DNA of 37,893 nucleotides. Origin: an uncultured Gammaproteobacteria bacterium. Its GTDB lineage: Bacteria > Pseudomonadota > Gammaproteobacteria > Arenicellales > JAANXG01. This document shows, one piece after another, positions 1 to 6,557 of the stretch. How positions within the stretch are numbered: the stretch's first letter is position 1; each line of letters opens with the position of its first letter. The notes under the pieces were generated by a model. That model was not told the origin of the DNA and did no database searches. It saw only the letters and a program-made list of their open reading frames with translations. The stretch covers positions 1 through 37,893 of the forward strand of contig CAMYKW010000024.1 of the NCBI GenBank assembly GCA_947259175.1. The letters run 5' to 3'. A program made the translations under genes and the position numbers.

Positions 1-92
1 CATTTTCGGATCTCCCCGCTCGTCGCTTGGAATGATTGGCAATTCCATTCTGGCACATCGATGCCGTAGAGCCGGGGAGGTCCATGTCATTC

Positions 93-99
93 GTTAGGC
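93..99 (+). other. integron core site (GTTAGGC) at left edge of cassette array
   Basis: GTTAGGC is identical to the right-hand core (R') of the two attC sites downstream and lies 8 bases before the first cassette gene. No partner GCCTAAC occurs in bases 1-92. It is therefore the right end either of a longer attC starting outside the window or of an attI site next to an integrase gene further left. Bases 1-92 hold no gene I can support. Confidence 0.6.
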
Positions 100-106
100 T
101 GACAAG

Positions 107-424
107 ATGACTACCCTTACACGAAAAGAGCGGTGGGTGTTCTCAATCATTTTGCCCATGTGCGCATTGATTGTGGGCTACTTTTTGGTTATAGCGACGA
201 CTAACGGTGAGGGCTCTTCGATTGGATTCCGCGCCATTGGCGCACTAATCGCCCTCCCAATAGCCGCAATTGTTACGTTCGTGCTGAACTTCCTCATCGC
301 GTTTTCTCGTGAAGACTCCCGCTTCTCTTCTTTCGTAATCGGAATGGTCGTGCCAGTACTGATTTTCATAGCCGAGTACGTGTATCTATGGCAGGTTTGG
401 AAACAATATCCGAGCATAAGCTAG
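107..424 (+). CDS. small membrane protein of an integron cassette
   Basis: The product has 105 residues and I do not recognise its family. It is hydrophobic, with three predicted membrane-spanning stretches: about residues 12-31, 41-64 (starting after GFRAIGA) and 75-95. A short charged loop (SREDSR) lies between the last two, and lysines and arginines sit at the N-terminus (TRKER), which suggests a cytoplasmic N-terminus. The ATG lies just after the GTTAGGC core at 93-99 and the stop lies 29 bases before an attC site, which is the tight packing of an integron cassette. There is no clear Shine-Dalgarno sequence, and cassette genes often rely on outside promoters. The local base composition looks more AT-rich than in the housekeeping genes to the right, which fits acquired DNA. 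Function unknown. Confidence 0.7.
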   Translation: MTTLTRKERWVFSIILPMCALIVGYFLVIATTNGEGSSIGFRAIGALIALPIAAIVTFVLNFLIAFSREDSRFSSFVIGMVVPVLIFIAEYVYLWQVWKQYPSIS

Positions 425-452
425 TGCTTGTTGGTTCCCTATCGCGATGGCC

Positions 453-542
453 GCCTAACAAGGCGCTGCAGCCGACGCCGGAAAGCGGTCCGGCGCCTTC
501 GGCGGCTCCTTTCCTAGCCGGCGCAGCTGAGCCTGGTTAGGC
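453..542 (+). other. integron attC recombination site 1 (90 bp)
   Basis: The site opens with GCCTAAC (453-459) and closes with GTTAGGC (536-542), a perfect inverted pair that extends to 8 bp (CGCCTAAC/GTTAGGCG). Inside are imperfectly matched second arms (AGGCGCTGCAGC against GCAGCTGAGCCT) with unpaired extra bases, and a GC-rich variable centre. This is the R''-L''/L'-R' layout of an attC site, which folds as single-stranded DNA and is recombined by the integron integrase IntI. Integrase cutting between G and TTAGGC would start the next cassette at base 537. Confidence 0.85.
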
Positions 543-550
543 GTCACGAC

Positions 551-892
551 GTGGCTTCAACGGTACCTGATTCGACTGCGACTAAGCACAAGCGCTGGTC
601 GCAAGCTGTAACCGAGACGAGCAATGCTCTTGACCTTGAAGATGGCGTATTTGCCCTGAAAGACCCGCGCGAAATAGCGCGCTCTTTGAAAAGGTCGGCC
701 GATCGAAGCCAACGCCGCAAGTCAGAACCTTTCCGTTCTGCGATGTCGATGTTAACGTTTTATATTAATCGGGCTGGGAGACATCTTTCGGCGACCCGGC
801 GCGCCCGATTAGACGAGGCGAAGGATGAGCTTAGAGTCCTCTACGGTAGGCCACGGCAGAAACCGCAACATAGGAAGCAGAAGCATAGATAG
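551..892 (+). CDS. DUF3175-type small basic protein, integron cassette gene
   Basis: The protein has 113 residues and is strongly basic. It resembles what I remember of the DUF3175 family: an N-terminal RWSQAVTET segment, a central VFALKDPREIARSLKRSA helix, the signature SEPFRSAMSMLTFYINRAG near residues 58-76, and a Lys/Arg/His-rich tail. The family has no established biochemical role. The GTG at 551 is the only start that keeps the full conserved N-terminus, and it lies nine bases after an attC core. The gene fills the cassette between the attC sites at 453-542 and 905-1002. The family call is from memory of sequence patterns, not from a search. Confidence 0.75.
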   Translation: MASTVPDSTATKHKRWSQAVTETSNALDLEDGVFALKDPREIARSLKRSADRSQRRKSEPFRSAMSMLTFYINRAGRHLSATRRARLDEAKDELRVLYGRPRQKPQHRKQKHR

Positions 893-904
893 GCTCGGTG
901 TGTC

Positions 905-1002
905 GCCTAACCAGCGAATGCAGCGGACGCCTTTACCCGTCACCCCTTTGCATGCGCAAAGGCCGCGCCGGCTTGCGGTCGCCACTGTTTCGGGTGTTAG
1001 GC
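905..1002 (+). other. integron attC recombination site 2 (98 bp)
   Basis: GCCTAAC at 905-911 pairs with GTTAGGC at 996-1002. Between them are a GC-rich body and a short symmetrical segment (CCCTTTGCATGCGCAAAGG) that can form the apical stem. The length and core sequences match attC1, so both sites should be used by the same integrase. With attC1 it frames the DUF3175 cassette (about 537-996). Confidence 0.85.
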
Positions 1003-1048
1003 CAGGACCCCTGAACGGGGGAATGACACCCTTATTGGAGAATCCGTG

Positions 1049-1381
1049 ATGTCCAATCCGATCTACGCCCTAAACCTTTTCAACGTGTCAAACAAGAATG
1101 AATATCTTGCCTATTCACGAAGATCCGCAGAACAGGTTCAGGCACACGGCGGACGCGTGGTCGCATTGGGAAAATTTCGTCAGGCGGCTGCGGGCGATAT
1201 TACGCCACGCAACGTTCTCATTCTGGTCGAGTGGACGTCTATGGAAGCGTTCGATAGTTATTGCAATGATCCTGCCATCGCTGATCTGCATCAACACCGA
1301 ATCGAGGGGACAGACAGATATATCTGGCATCTGTTCGACAAATTGGAGGATCTCAGACCAATTCTCAAGGGCGTGAGCTGA
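1049..1381 (+). CDS. DUF1330-like small protein, last gene of the cassette array
   Basis: The protein has 110 residues and a probable ferredoxin-like dimeric alpha/beta-barrel fold of the DUF1330 type: YALNLFNV opening strand, HGGRVVALGKF second strand, NVLILVEW third strand, then the MEAFDSYCNDP helix typical of this group. No enzyme activity is established for the family. ATG at 1049 is preferred over the GTG at 1046 because GGAG sits 8 bases before the ATG. The gene starts 46 bases after the attC2 core, as a cassette gene would, but no attC follows it. Either its 3' attC was lost, perhaps through the 119-bp element that begins 27 bases downstream, or this is the first non-cassette gene. 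Confidence 0.7.
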   Translation: MSNPIYALNLFNVSNKNEYLAYSRRSAEQVQAHGGRVVALGKFRQAAAGDITPRNVLILVEWTSMEAFDSYCNDPAIADLHQHRIEGTDRYIWHLFDKLEDLRPILKGVS

Positions 1382-1408
1382 GTGCGGGCACGGGGCTATG
1401 AGCGGCAC

Positions 1409-1527
1409 CTAGCCCGCATTTCTCACCAGGCGGCGCCAGGCTTACAATTGACGTTGATTTTTAAGGCAATGTACCGAATCCACTCAATACACAGTGTAAA
1501 GACAGTCACGCCAGAAATGCGGGCTAG
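1409..1527. mobile_element. 119-bp MITE-like element with 15-bp terminal inverted repeats
   Basis: The two ends are a perfect 15-bp inverted pair: CTAGCCCGCATTTCT at 1409-1423 and its reverse complement at 1513-1527. The interior is non-coding and AT-richer. Its left end, together with one extra base on the outside and nine on the inside, recurs exactly at 37795-37819. That points to a transposon family present more than once in this genome, of which this copy is an internally deleted, non-autonomous form. I could not see a clear target-site duplication. The ends remind me of IS1380-type elements, but that is memory and not shown. Confidence 0.6.
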
Positions 1528-1582
1528 AGTCGATGAGCGAGCATTGAGAAACCACCGGTAACGAGCTGGAGAACATCAATAG

Positions 1583-1996
1583 ATGAAAAGATTATCCGTA
1601 AATCCGGTCGATTGGGGCCTTGCTTACAGCATGGATCAAGCTGAAGTCGTCGCCGGCGCGACCAGGCATCTCCGATGCTCGGGTCAAATTTCCGTTGATC
1701 CCGCTCCGGATACCGAGCTCGGTGTGGTCGTCGTATCACCCGATGATCTCAGGGGGCAGATGCAGCATACGCTGCGAAATATCGACTCGGTGCTGGAGGA
1801 GGCCCGGATGGGAAGAGAGAATATTGTCGCGCTCCGATTTTTTGCCACCGACATAGACGAATTTCTGAACAACTACGATGTTTATGCCGAATGGATAGCG
1901 CCTGCCGGAATCCGCCCCCCGCAAAGCCTTATCGGTGTGCAACGGCTTGTTCTTCCTGAACTCATGGTGGAAATCGAAGTTGAAGCCGCCGCCTGA
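1583..1996 (+). CDS. Rid-family (YjgF/UK114) protein lacking the catalytic arginine
   Basis: The 137-residue protein has the Rid trimeric fold markers: CSGQISVDP near residues 32-40, MQHTLRNIDSVLEEARMG in the middle (60-77), and the ending LPELMVEIEVEAAA. Classical RidA enzymes hydrolyse reactive enamines/imines such as 2-aminoacrylate and need an arginine in the motif P-A-R-S. Here the matching segment reads RPPQSLIGVQ, so the arginine position is Q114. This places it with the Rid4-Rid7-type subfamilies, which lack that arginine and have no settled activity. The C-terminal glutamate region is kept. The ATG at 1583 follows a weak GGAG. It lies just beyond the MITE-like element and is transcribed toward the acetyltransferase gene. 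The fold assignment is firm; the reaction is unknown. Confidence 0.85.
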   Translation: MKRLSVNPVDWGLAYSMDQAEVVAGATRHLRCSGQISVDPAPDTELGVVVVSPDDLRGQMQHTLRNIDSVLEEARMGRENIVALRFFATDIDEFLNNYDVYAEWIAPAGIRPPQSLIGVQRLVLPELMVEIEVEAAA

Positions 1997-2074
1997 CAAC
2001 TCCGTGCGGCCGGGTAGACCTACGATGACGCGCGTCGCGTACCACAGCGTTGCGGCTTTCGGCTTAAACAGGCG

Positions 2075-2590
2075 ATGATAACCATACGCCCCGAGCAACC
2101 CGAGGACGGCACTGCGGTGCGGGTTCTCAACGAGACCGCCTTTGGCGAACCAACGGAGGCGACCATCGTGGATTCCATCCGTCACGCATGTCCGGATGCG
2201 GTGTCTCTTGTCGCGGTGGAAGACGGCAGGATCCTCGGTCATATCCTCTTCACCCCGGTGGTGGTATCCGGCGGCGGCAATGTCATCCAAGGCATGGGGC
2301 TTGCACCCATGGCCGTATTACCGCAGCGGCAGCGCCGGGGGATCGGCGCTATGCTGGTCCGGGCCGGAATCCGGGAGATGCGCGAACGGAACTGTCCGTT
2401 TATCATCGTTGTCGGCCATCCGCGGTACTATCCGCGGTTCGGATTTACGCCGGCTTCGCGCTACGGCCTTTTGTGTCAATGGGAAGCTGTTCCTGACGAG
2501 GCATTCATGCTGCTGATTCTCGATGAGTCGGCCATGGCGGGCGTGTCCGGCACGGTGCGATACCGGGACGAGTTTGACCAGGCCATGTAA
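2075..2590 (+). CDS. GNAT-family N-acetyltransferase (YhbS-like)
   Basis: The 171-residue protein is a single GNAT domain. The acetyl-CoA-binding motif A is visible as MAVLPQRQRRGIGAMLVRAG (about residues 77-97), containing the Q/R-x-x-G-x-G/A core. It is followed by PFIIVVGHPRYYPRFGF, which is typical of the YhbS subgroup. The substrate cannot be read from sequence. The gene lies 78 bases after the Rid gene in the same direction and may share its transcript. No terminator or strong promoter is seen between them. Confidence 0.88.
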   Translation: MITIRPEQPEDGTAVRVLNETAFGEPTEATIVDSIRHACPDAVSLVAVEDGRILGHILFTPVVVSGGGNVIQGMGLAPMAVLPQRQRRGIGAMLVRAGIREMRERNCPFIIVVGHPRYYPRFGFTPASRYGLLCQWEAVPDEAFMLLILDESAMAGVSGTVRYRDEFDQAM

Positions 2591-2699
2591 AAGCCGGCCC
2601 GGCCTTCGCAGGCGACCACTTTGCGTCGCGCCTTGACGCCGGCGTTATGATTCCCCGTATCTGGAGTAAGAATGAACTTTCAACATAGGAGATACCCGA

Positions 2700-3023
2700 A
2701 TGCCGCGATACGTTATCGTTTATCTAGGCGGCGATAAGCCGGCGAGCCCGGAAGAGGGCAAGCGGCATTTTGCGAAATACATGGACTGGTTATCTTCGCT
2801 GGGCGAATCGGCTGTCAGTCCCGCTAACCCACTCAAAAACACGACCACGGTAAACTCAGATGGTAGCGTTGCCAGTGGAGGCGCAACCACAATGTCCGGC
2901 TTCACCATCATCGAATCGGAATCCATGGAGGCGGCTTTGTCGATTGCAAAGGCTTGTCCTTTTCTAGATGTTGGCGGTTCACTCGAAGTATCAGAGTTGG
3001 CACAAATGCCAAGCCAAAAATAG
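2700..3023 (+). CDS. YCII-related domain protein
   Basis: The 107-residue protein opens with MPRYVIVYLGGDKPASPEEG and contains KYMDWLSSLG, SGFTIIESESMEAALSIAKACPFL and a closing VSELAQM. This is the pattern of YCII-related (DGPF-type) small ferredoxin-like-fold proteins. Some members are enzymes of halogenated aromatic breakdown, but most are uncharacterised. The start is well supported by AGGAGA seven bases before the ATG. It stands alone between the acetyltransferase and Hsp15 genes. Bases 3024-3204 hold no gene I can support. Confidence 0.8.
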   Translation: MPRYVIVYLGGDKPASPEEGKRHFAKYMDWLSSLGESAVSPANPLKNTTTVNSDGSVASGGATTMSGFTIIESESMEAALSIAKACPFLDVGGSLEVSELAQMPSQK

Positions 3024-3204
3024 TCATATGCATCGTATTCGCCCGGCTGCAAAAAGCGCCGTTAGCATCCACTATGCTTTTGACGTCCAGAGATAGATGT
3101 CCGACATGCCCAATCGAAAGTTGGTAATCGTTCGGCAATTATCGCTTTCATGCTGATACGATTCACCGTGATGAAGGCCTTGGGATTTAGGGAATAGTTG
3201 CGCG

Positions 3205-3606
3205 ATGTCCGGCAGCGGGTCAAAACAAGACAATATGCGGCTGGACCGCTGGCTGTGGGCGGCGCGGTTCTTCAAGACCCGCCAACTCGCCTCGGAAGCG
3301 GTGAAAGGCGGCAAGGTTTACGTCAACGGCAGCCGCGCCAAACCGGCCAAAACGGTGGCGGCTGGTGACGAGCTCGAGATTCGCCGCGGCGCGTATATCT
3401 GGGTGGTGCGCATCGACGCCCTGTCCGAGCGCAGGGGGCCGGCAACCCAAGCAGCCGGCCTCTATACCGAGCACGAGGCGAGCGCCCGCGAGCGCGAGCG
3501 TGTGGCCGGTGAGCGGCGCACGCTGGCGGCGCAGATCATCTACGACCGGGCGCAGCCCTCTTCCCGCGATCGGCGCGCAATGCGCGACAGAAAACGGCGC
3601 CAGTAA
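3205..3606 (+). CDS. hslR: heat-shock protein 15, ribosome-associated S4-domain protein
   Basis: The protein has 133 residues. An S4 RNA-binding domain is clear at about residues 11-65: MRLDRWLWAARFFKTRQLAS, GGKVYVNGSRAKPAK and the GDELEIRRG strand. A basic tail rich in Arg follows (REREREVAGE-like helix, then RDRRAMRDRKRRQ). This is the Hsp15 layout. In E. coli Hsp15 binds stalled 50S subunits carrying peptidyl-tRNA and helps rescue them. ATG at 3205 is the longest start; M11 (3235) sits directly before the domain and is an alternative. Confidence 0.9.
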   Translation: MSGSGSKQDNMRLDRWLWAARFFKTRQLASEAVKGGKVYVNGSRAKPAKTVAAGDELEIRRGAYIWVVRIDALSERRGPATQAAGLYTEHEASARERERVAGERRTLAAQIIYDRAQPSSRDRRAMRDRKRRQ

Positions 3607-3695
3607 TCCTCGCGCGGCATTTCTTACCGTACCGGTTATCCACCCCGTCCCCGGGGCGGCACCTGTGCAGCCATCGCTTGCGCCTGGGAAATCCT

Positions 3696-3720
3696 GTTAC
3701 AAATTGATACCAACCGTTAC
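3696..3720 (-). promoter_or_regulatory. candidate CpxR-type operator: three GTAxC repeats at 10-bp spacing
   Basis: Read on the minus strand, this stretch is GTAAC-N5-GTATC-N5-GTAAC. The E. coli CpxR consensus is GTAAA-N5-GTAAA. Three half-sites with exact helical periodicity, 74 bases upstream of a cpxP-like gene whose neighbours are an OmpR-family regulator and kinase, make this a good autoregulatory operator candidate. A possible -10 (TAGGAT) lies at 3753-3758 with no good -35, as expected for an activated promoter. Confidence 0.5.
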
Positions 3721-3793
3721 CGTTTGGTCAAGAACACGCCGTGGGATGGGGCTAGGATGCAGTCACGACATCACTGATCAATAGGAGAATTCA

Positions 3794-4285
3794 ATGAACA
3801 CCTCAAGCAAGATCCTGATTACCGGCATCCTCAGCGCCGTGCTGCTGGGGGGCGCCGCCCTGGCCCACAACCGCGGCGGCCCCATGGGCGCCGGTTACGG
3901 CGGCGGTGGGCATCACGGTTGGTTTGGCGGCCACCATGGCGGCCAGTTGTTCGATCGCCTCAGCGAGCAACTGGATCTGACGGCGGAACAGGAGACCCAA
4001 CTGGACGCCGTCATGGACAAGATGCGCGATCTGCGTCGCGAGACCCGGCGCCAACGGCGGGAGACGCGCGAGGAGATGTTGGCGTTGCTCGATTCGCCGG
4101 CCCTGGATCAGAACAAAGCGTTGGAATTGGTCACCGGGCATGTGCGCATCGTGGAACAGCGCGCCCCGGAAGTCATCGCCGCCATCGCGTCGTTCACCGA
4201 TGGTTTAACGCCGGAACAAAAGCGCCGGGTGGGCGCATGGTTTGAGCAGCGGATGGCCTCTCGCGGGCCCCGGGGCACACGCTGA
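3794..4285 (+). CDS. Spy/CpxP-family periplasmic protein
   Basis: The 163-residue protein starts with a signal peptide (residues 1-25, ending ALA) followed by a striking Gly/His-rich segment (27-50: GGGGHHGWFGGHHGG). It then has a long basic helical part with an LTAEQETQLDAVMDKMRDLRRE-type repeat and a second LTPEQKRR motif near 136-143, the LTxxQ signature of Spy/CpxP. Such proteins are dimeric periplasmic chaperones or metal sensors, and CpxP inhibits the CpxA kinase. A strong AGGAG lies 8 bases before the ATG. Position directly upstream of the response regulator and kinase suggests it is the periplasmic partner and target of that system. The His/Gly segment could bind metal ions such as Cu, Zn or Ni; this is inference. 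Confidence 0.85.
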   Translation: MNTSSKILITGILSAVLLGGAALAHNRGGPMGAGYGGGGHHGWFGGHHGGQLFDRLSEQLDLTAEQETQLDAVMDKMRDLRRETRRQRRETREEMLALLDSPALDQNKALELVTGHVRIVEQRAPEVIAAIASFTDGLTPEQKRRVGAWFEQRMASRGPRGTR

Positions 4286-4304
4286 TCGCTCCCGCCCCGG
4301 TATC

Positions 4305-4331
4305 GCTCCGCCGGCCGGTCGCCGGCGGAGC
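4305..4331. terminator. 11-bp GC-rich hairpin after the cpxP-like gene
   Basis: GCTCCGCCGGC (4305-4315) and GCCGGCGGAGC (4321-4331) form a perfect 11-bp stem with a 5-base loop. It lies 20 bases after the stop of the Spy/CpxP gene. There is no T-run, so it may be an attenuating or RNA-stabilising hairpin that lets the abundant cpxP message be separated from the regulator genes. Confidence 0.5.
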
Positions 4332-4389
4332 ATGCCGCGCTTAGAACCAACTCGCGCATCGCCGCCTCAAGGCGGTGATATTCAGTTCT

Positions 4390-4407
4390 GATACACTCGC
4401 GTGTATC
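4390..4407. promoter_or_regulatory. inverted repeat upstream of the response regulator
   Basis: GATACAC (4390-4396) and GTGTATC (4401-4407) are perfect 7-bp arms around TCGC. A -10-like TACAAT lies at 4421-4426 without a recognisable -35, so the repeat sits about where an activator or repressor of the regulator-kinase promoter would bind. The binding protein is unknown. Confidence 0.35.
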
Positions 4408-4480
4408 GAAGTTCGACATTTACAATTCCAGGACCGCATACGCTGACACCCGGACGATCGCAAAACCACACACCCTTCGC

Positions 4481-5155
4481 ATGGCCAAGATACTGCTCAT
4501 AGACGACGACGAGGGACTCGCGGAGCCGCTACGGCAGTATTTCAACAAGTTCGATTTGGAGCTTGTCAACGAACTGCATCCGGCTGACGGTATACAGCGC
4601 CTCGCGGCCGGTGATATCGATCTCGTCATTCTGGACGTCATGCTGCCGGATCAGGACGGCTTTCACGTGTGCAAACAAATACGCAAGACCAGCAGTATCC
4701 CCATTGTCATGCTCACCGCCCGGGGGGATGTGATGGACCGGGTGGTGGGCCTGGAAATCGGCGCGGACGATTACCTGCCCAAACCTTTCGAGCCGCGGGA
4801 ATTGGTTGCGCGTATACAGAACGTGCTAAAACGCATCGAGGCTCGCTATCGACCGGGCGAACCGTTGCGTTACGGCGAGCTCGAGATTGATATCGAACGG
4901 CAAAGCGTGTGCATAAACGGCCGCCCCGTTAGCCTCACCACTATGGAGTACCGGCTGCTCGCTCTACTCGCCCGTACCCCGGGAAGAAACTTCACGCGGG
5001 ACGATATCCTGAACGCGCTGAAAGGCGTCGATACCGAGATCTATTCACGCTCCGTGGACATTCTCGTGAGCCGGCTGCGCCACAAGCTGAAGCCCCTCGA
5101 TTTCATCAAGACCGTGTGGGGCTCGGGCTACACCTTCATAGGCCCGGCTACTTGA
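4481..5155 (+). CDS. OmpR/CpxR-family response regulator
   Basis: The 224-residue protein has an N-terminal receiver domain with the acidic pair D8-D9, phospho-acceptor D52 (VILDVMLPD), T79 and K101 (YLPKPFEP). A C-terminal winged-helix DNA-binding domain spans about 125-222 (ELEIDIERQSV, TTMEYRLLALLARTPG, SRSVDILVSRLRHKL, IKTVWGSGYTF). It is a transcription factor activated by phosphorylation, with the adjacent kinase as likely partner. The stop overlaps the kinase start as TTGA, indicating translational coupling. Together with the Spy/CpxP gene just upstream, CpxR is the best analogue, but the true regulon cannot be read from sequence. Confidence 0.93.
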   Translation: MAKILLIDDDEGLAEPLRQYFNKFDLELVNELHPADGIQRLAAGDIDLVILDVMLPDQDGFHVCKQIRKTSSIPIVMLTARGDVMDRVVGLEIGADDYLPKPFEPRELVARIQNVLKRIEARYRPGEPLRYGELEIDIERQSVCINGRPVSLTTMEYRLLALLARTPGRNFTRDDILNALKGVDTEIYSRSVDILVSRLRHKLKPLDFIKTVWGSGYTFIGPAT

Positions 5156-6513
5156 AGCGCTGGTTCACCAAACTCCGCTATTCACTTACTGCACGCTTGA
5201 TGCTGCTGTTCCTGGCGTTCGGCGTCGTCATACTTTTCATACTCAATATCACCATCGGCTTCGCCCTGAAGCATCAATTCGACCGTAACCTGCGACCCCA
5301 TCTCATTCAGTATTTGCATTACGTGCAACAGGAGATCGGCGATCCGCCGGACATCGACCGCGCCAAGGATCTGGCGCAACGCGCGGGCATCGAAATTTAT
5401 CTTCGCGGCCCGGGTATGAACTGGTCGTCCGGCGGCGAGGCGTTGAATCCCACCGATATCCGCTTCCGCCGGCCGCCACGGCGGGCACAGCGCGGGCGAC
5501 ACCTGACGCCTCACCTGCGGCCGTTTGCGATTGGTGACTACCGCGACCGTCTGGTGTTGCGCACCCGTATTGGTGACAACATCGCATACCTGTCGATACC
5601 GAAGCGTTCCGGCCCCGGACACGCCGTCGTCGTCTTGCTCTCGGCAACGGTCGGAGTATTGGCCGCGTTGTTGATAATGTACTGGATGATTCGTCGCCTG
5701 TTTCGGCCGGTGCAAGTGATCAAGGAAATCGTGCAGGGATTTGGTGACGGCGATCTATATCGAAGAATCCAGATCGACCGCAAAGACGAGCTGGCCGATC
5801 TCGGACACAGCATCAATAACATGGCAGACGATATCCAACAAATGCTGGAAGCCAAGCGTCAATTACTATTGGCAGTGAGCCACGAACTGCGTTCGCCAAT
5901 CACGCGGGCGCGCGTCTCTACCGAGTTACTGGATGATTCGAAACTAAAACAAAACCTGGTCAAGGATCTTTCCGAGATGGAAACGCTGGTTGCGGAAATG
6001 CTGGAGACCGAGCGGCTCAACACCCGACACGCCGTGCTCAATCGACGTCCCACACCGGTACGGCAGATGGTGCGTGATATCCTCAGGGACCATTTCTACC
6101 ACCACGATATCCGCACCCAACTGCCGGATGGGGACGTTTACGTAATGATCGACGAACCGCGGGTAAAACTGCTGATCATGAATCTATTGTCCAATGCGGA
6201 AAGGCACAGCGGAGACACTGGGCAGCCTCCCGAGTTGTCGATACAAACGACCGACAAACAATTGCTCGTACAGGTGCGCGATTGTGGTCCGGGAATCAAG
6301 CCGCAAGACGTGCCCCACGTCACCGAGCCGTTTTATCGCGCCGATCCTTCGCGCCGCCGCCAGACCGGCGGTTACGGACTCGGCTTGTATCTGTGCCGCC
6401 TGATCGCGGAGGCCCACGGCGGGCAGCTATCCATTGAAAGCGTTACCGGAGAAGGGACGACGGTCACGGTGGAAATTCCCATCACCACGGAGCAATCCAA
6501 ACAAACCGACTGA
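5152..6513 (+). CDS. CpxA-like sensor histidine kinase
   Basis: Counting from the TTG at 5152, the protein has 453 residues. It has a membrane helix at about 16-38, a periplasmic sensor segment of some 115 residues rich in Arg/Pro, a second membrane helix (about 157-180), a HAMP linker and a HisKA box SHELRSPITRA with H244. The ATPase motifs follow: N-box NLLSNAERHS, G1 DCGPGIKP and G2 GGYGLGLYLC. It senses an envelope signal and phosphorylates the upstream regulator. The TTG start overlaps the regulator's stop (TTGA). An upstream ATG at 5116 would add 12 residues inside the regulator gene and looks less natural. Confidence 0.92.
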   Translation: MKRWFTKLRYSLTARLMLLFLAFGVVILFILNITIGFALKHQFDRNLRPHLIQYLHYVQQEIGDPPDIDRAKDLAQRAGIEIYLRGPGMNWSSGGEALNPTDIRFRRPPRRAQRGRHLTPHLRPFAIGDYRDRLVLRTRIGDNIAYLSIPKRSGPGHAVVVLLSATVGVLAALLIMYWMIRRLFRPVQVIKEIVQGFGDGDLYRRIQIDRKDELADLGHSINNMADDIQQMLEAKRQLLLAVSHELRSPITRARVSTELLDDSKLKQNLVKDLSEMETLVAEMLETERLNTRHAVLNRRPTPVRQMVRDILRDHFYHHDIRTQLPDGDVYVMIDEPRVKLLIMNLLSNAERHSGDTGQPPELSIQTTDKQLLVQVRDCGPGIKPQDVPHVTEPFYRADPSRRRQTGGYGLGLYLCRLIAEAHGGQLSIESVTGEGTTVTVEIPITTEQSKQTD

Positions 6514-6522
6514 GCGACGCCA

Positions 6523-6556
6523 CCGGCGGGAGCGCAGCGTTGGAAGCTCGCGCCGG
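6523..6556. terminator. hairpin between convergent kinase and thrH genes
   Basis: CCGGCG-g-GAGC (6523-6533) pairs with GCTC-g-CGCCGG (6546-6556), ten pairs with one G/G mismatch and a 12-base loop. It fills the 44-base gap between two converging genes, so it can serve both strands. There is no T-run. Confidence 0.45.
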
Positions 6557-6557
6557 C

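Noticed and set aside
2644-2650. GTTATGA after a GC-rich stretch, looking like an attC right core
   Set aside because: It does not fit GTTRRRY, and no matching left core lies upstream.
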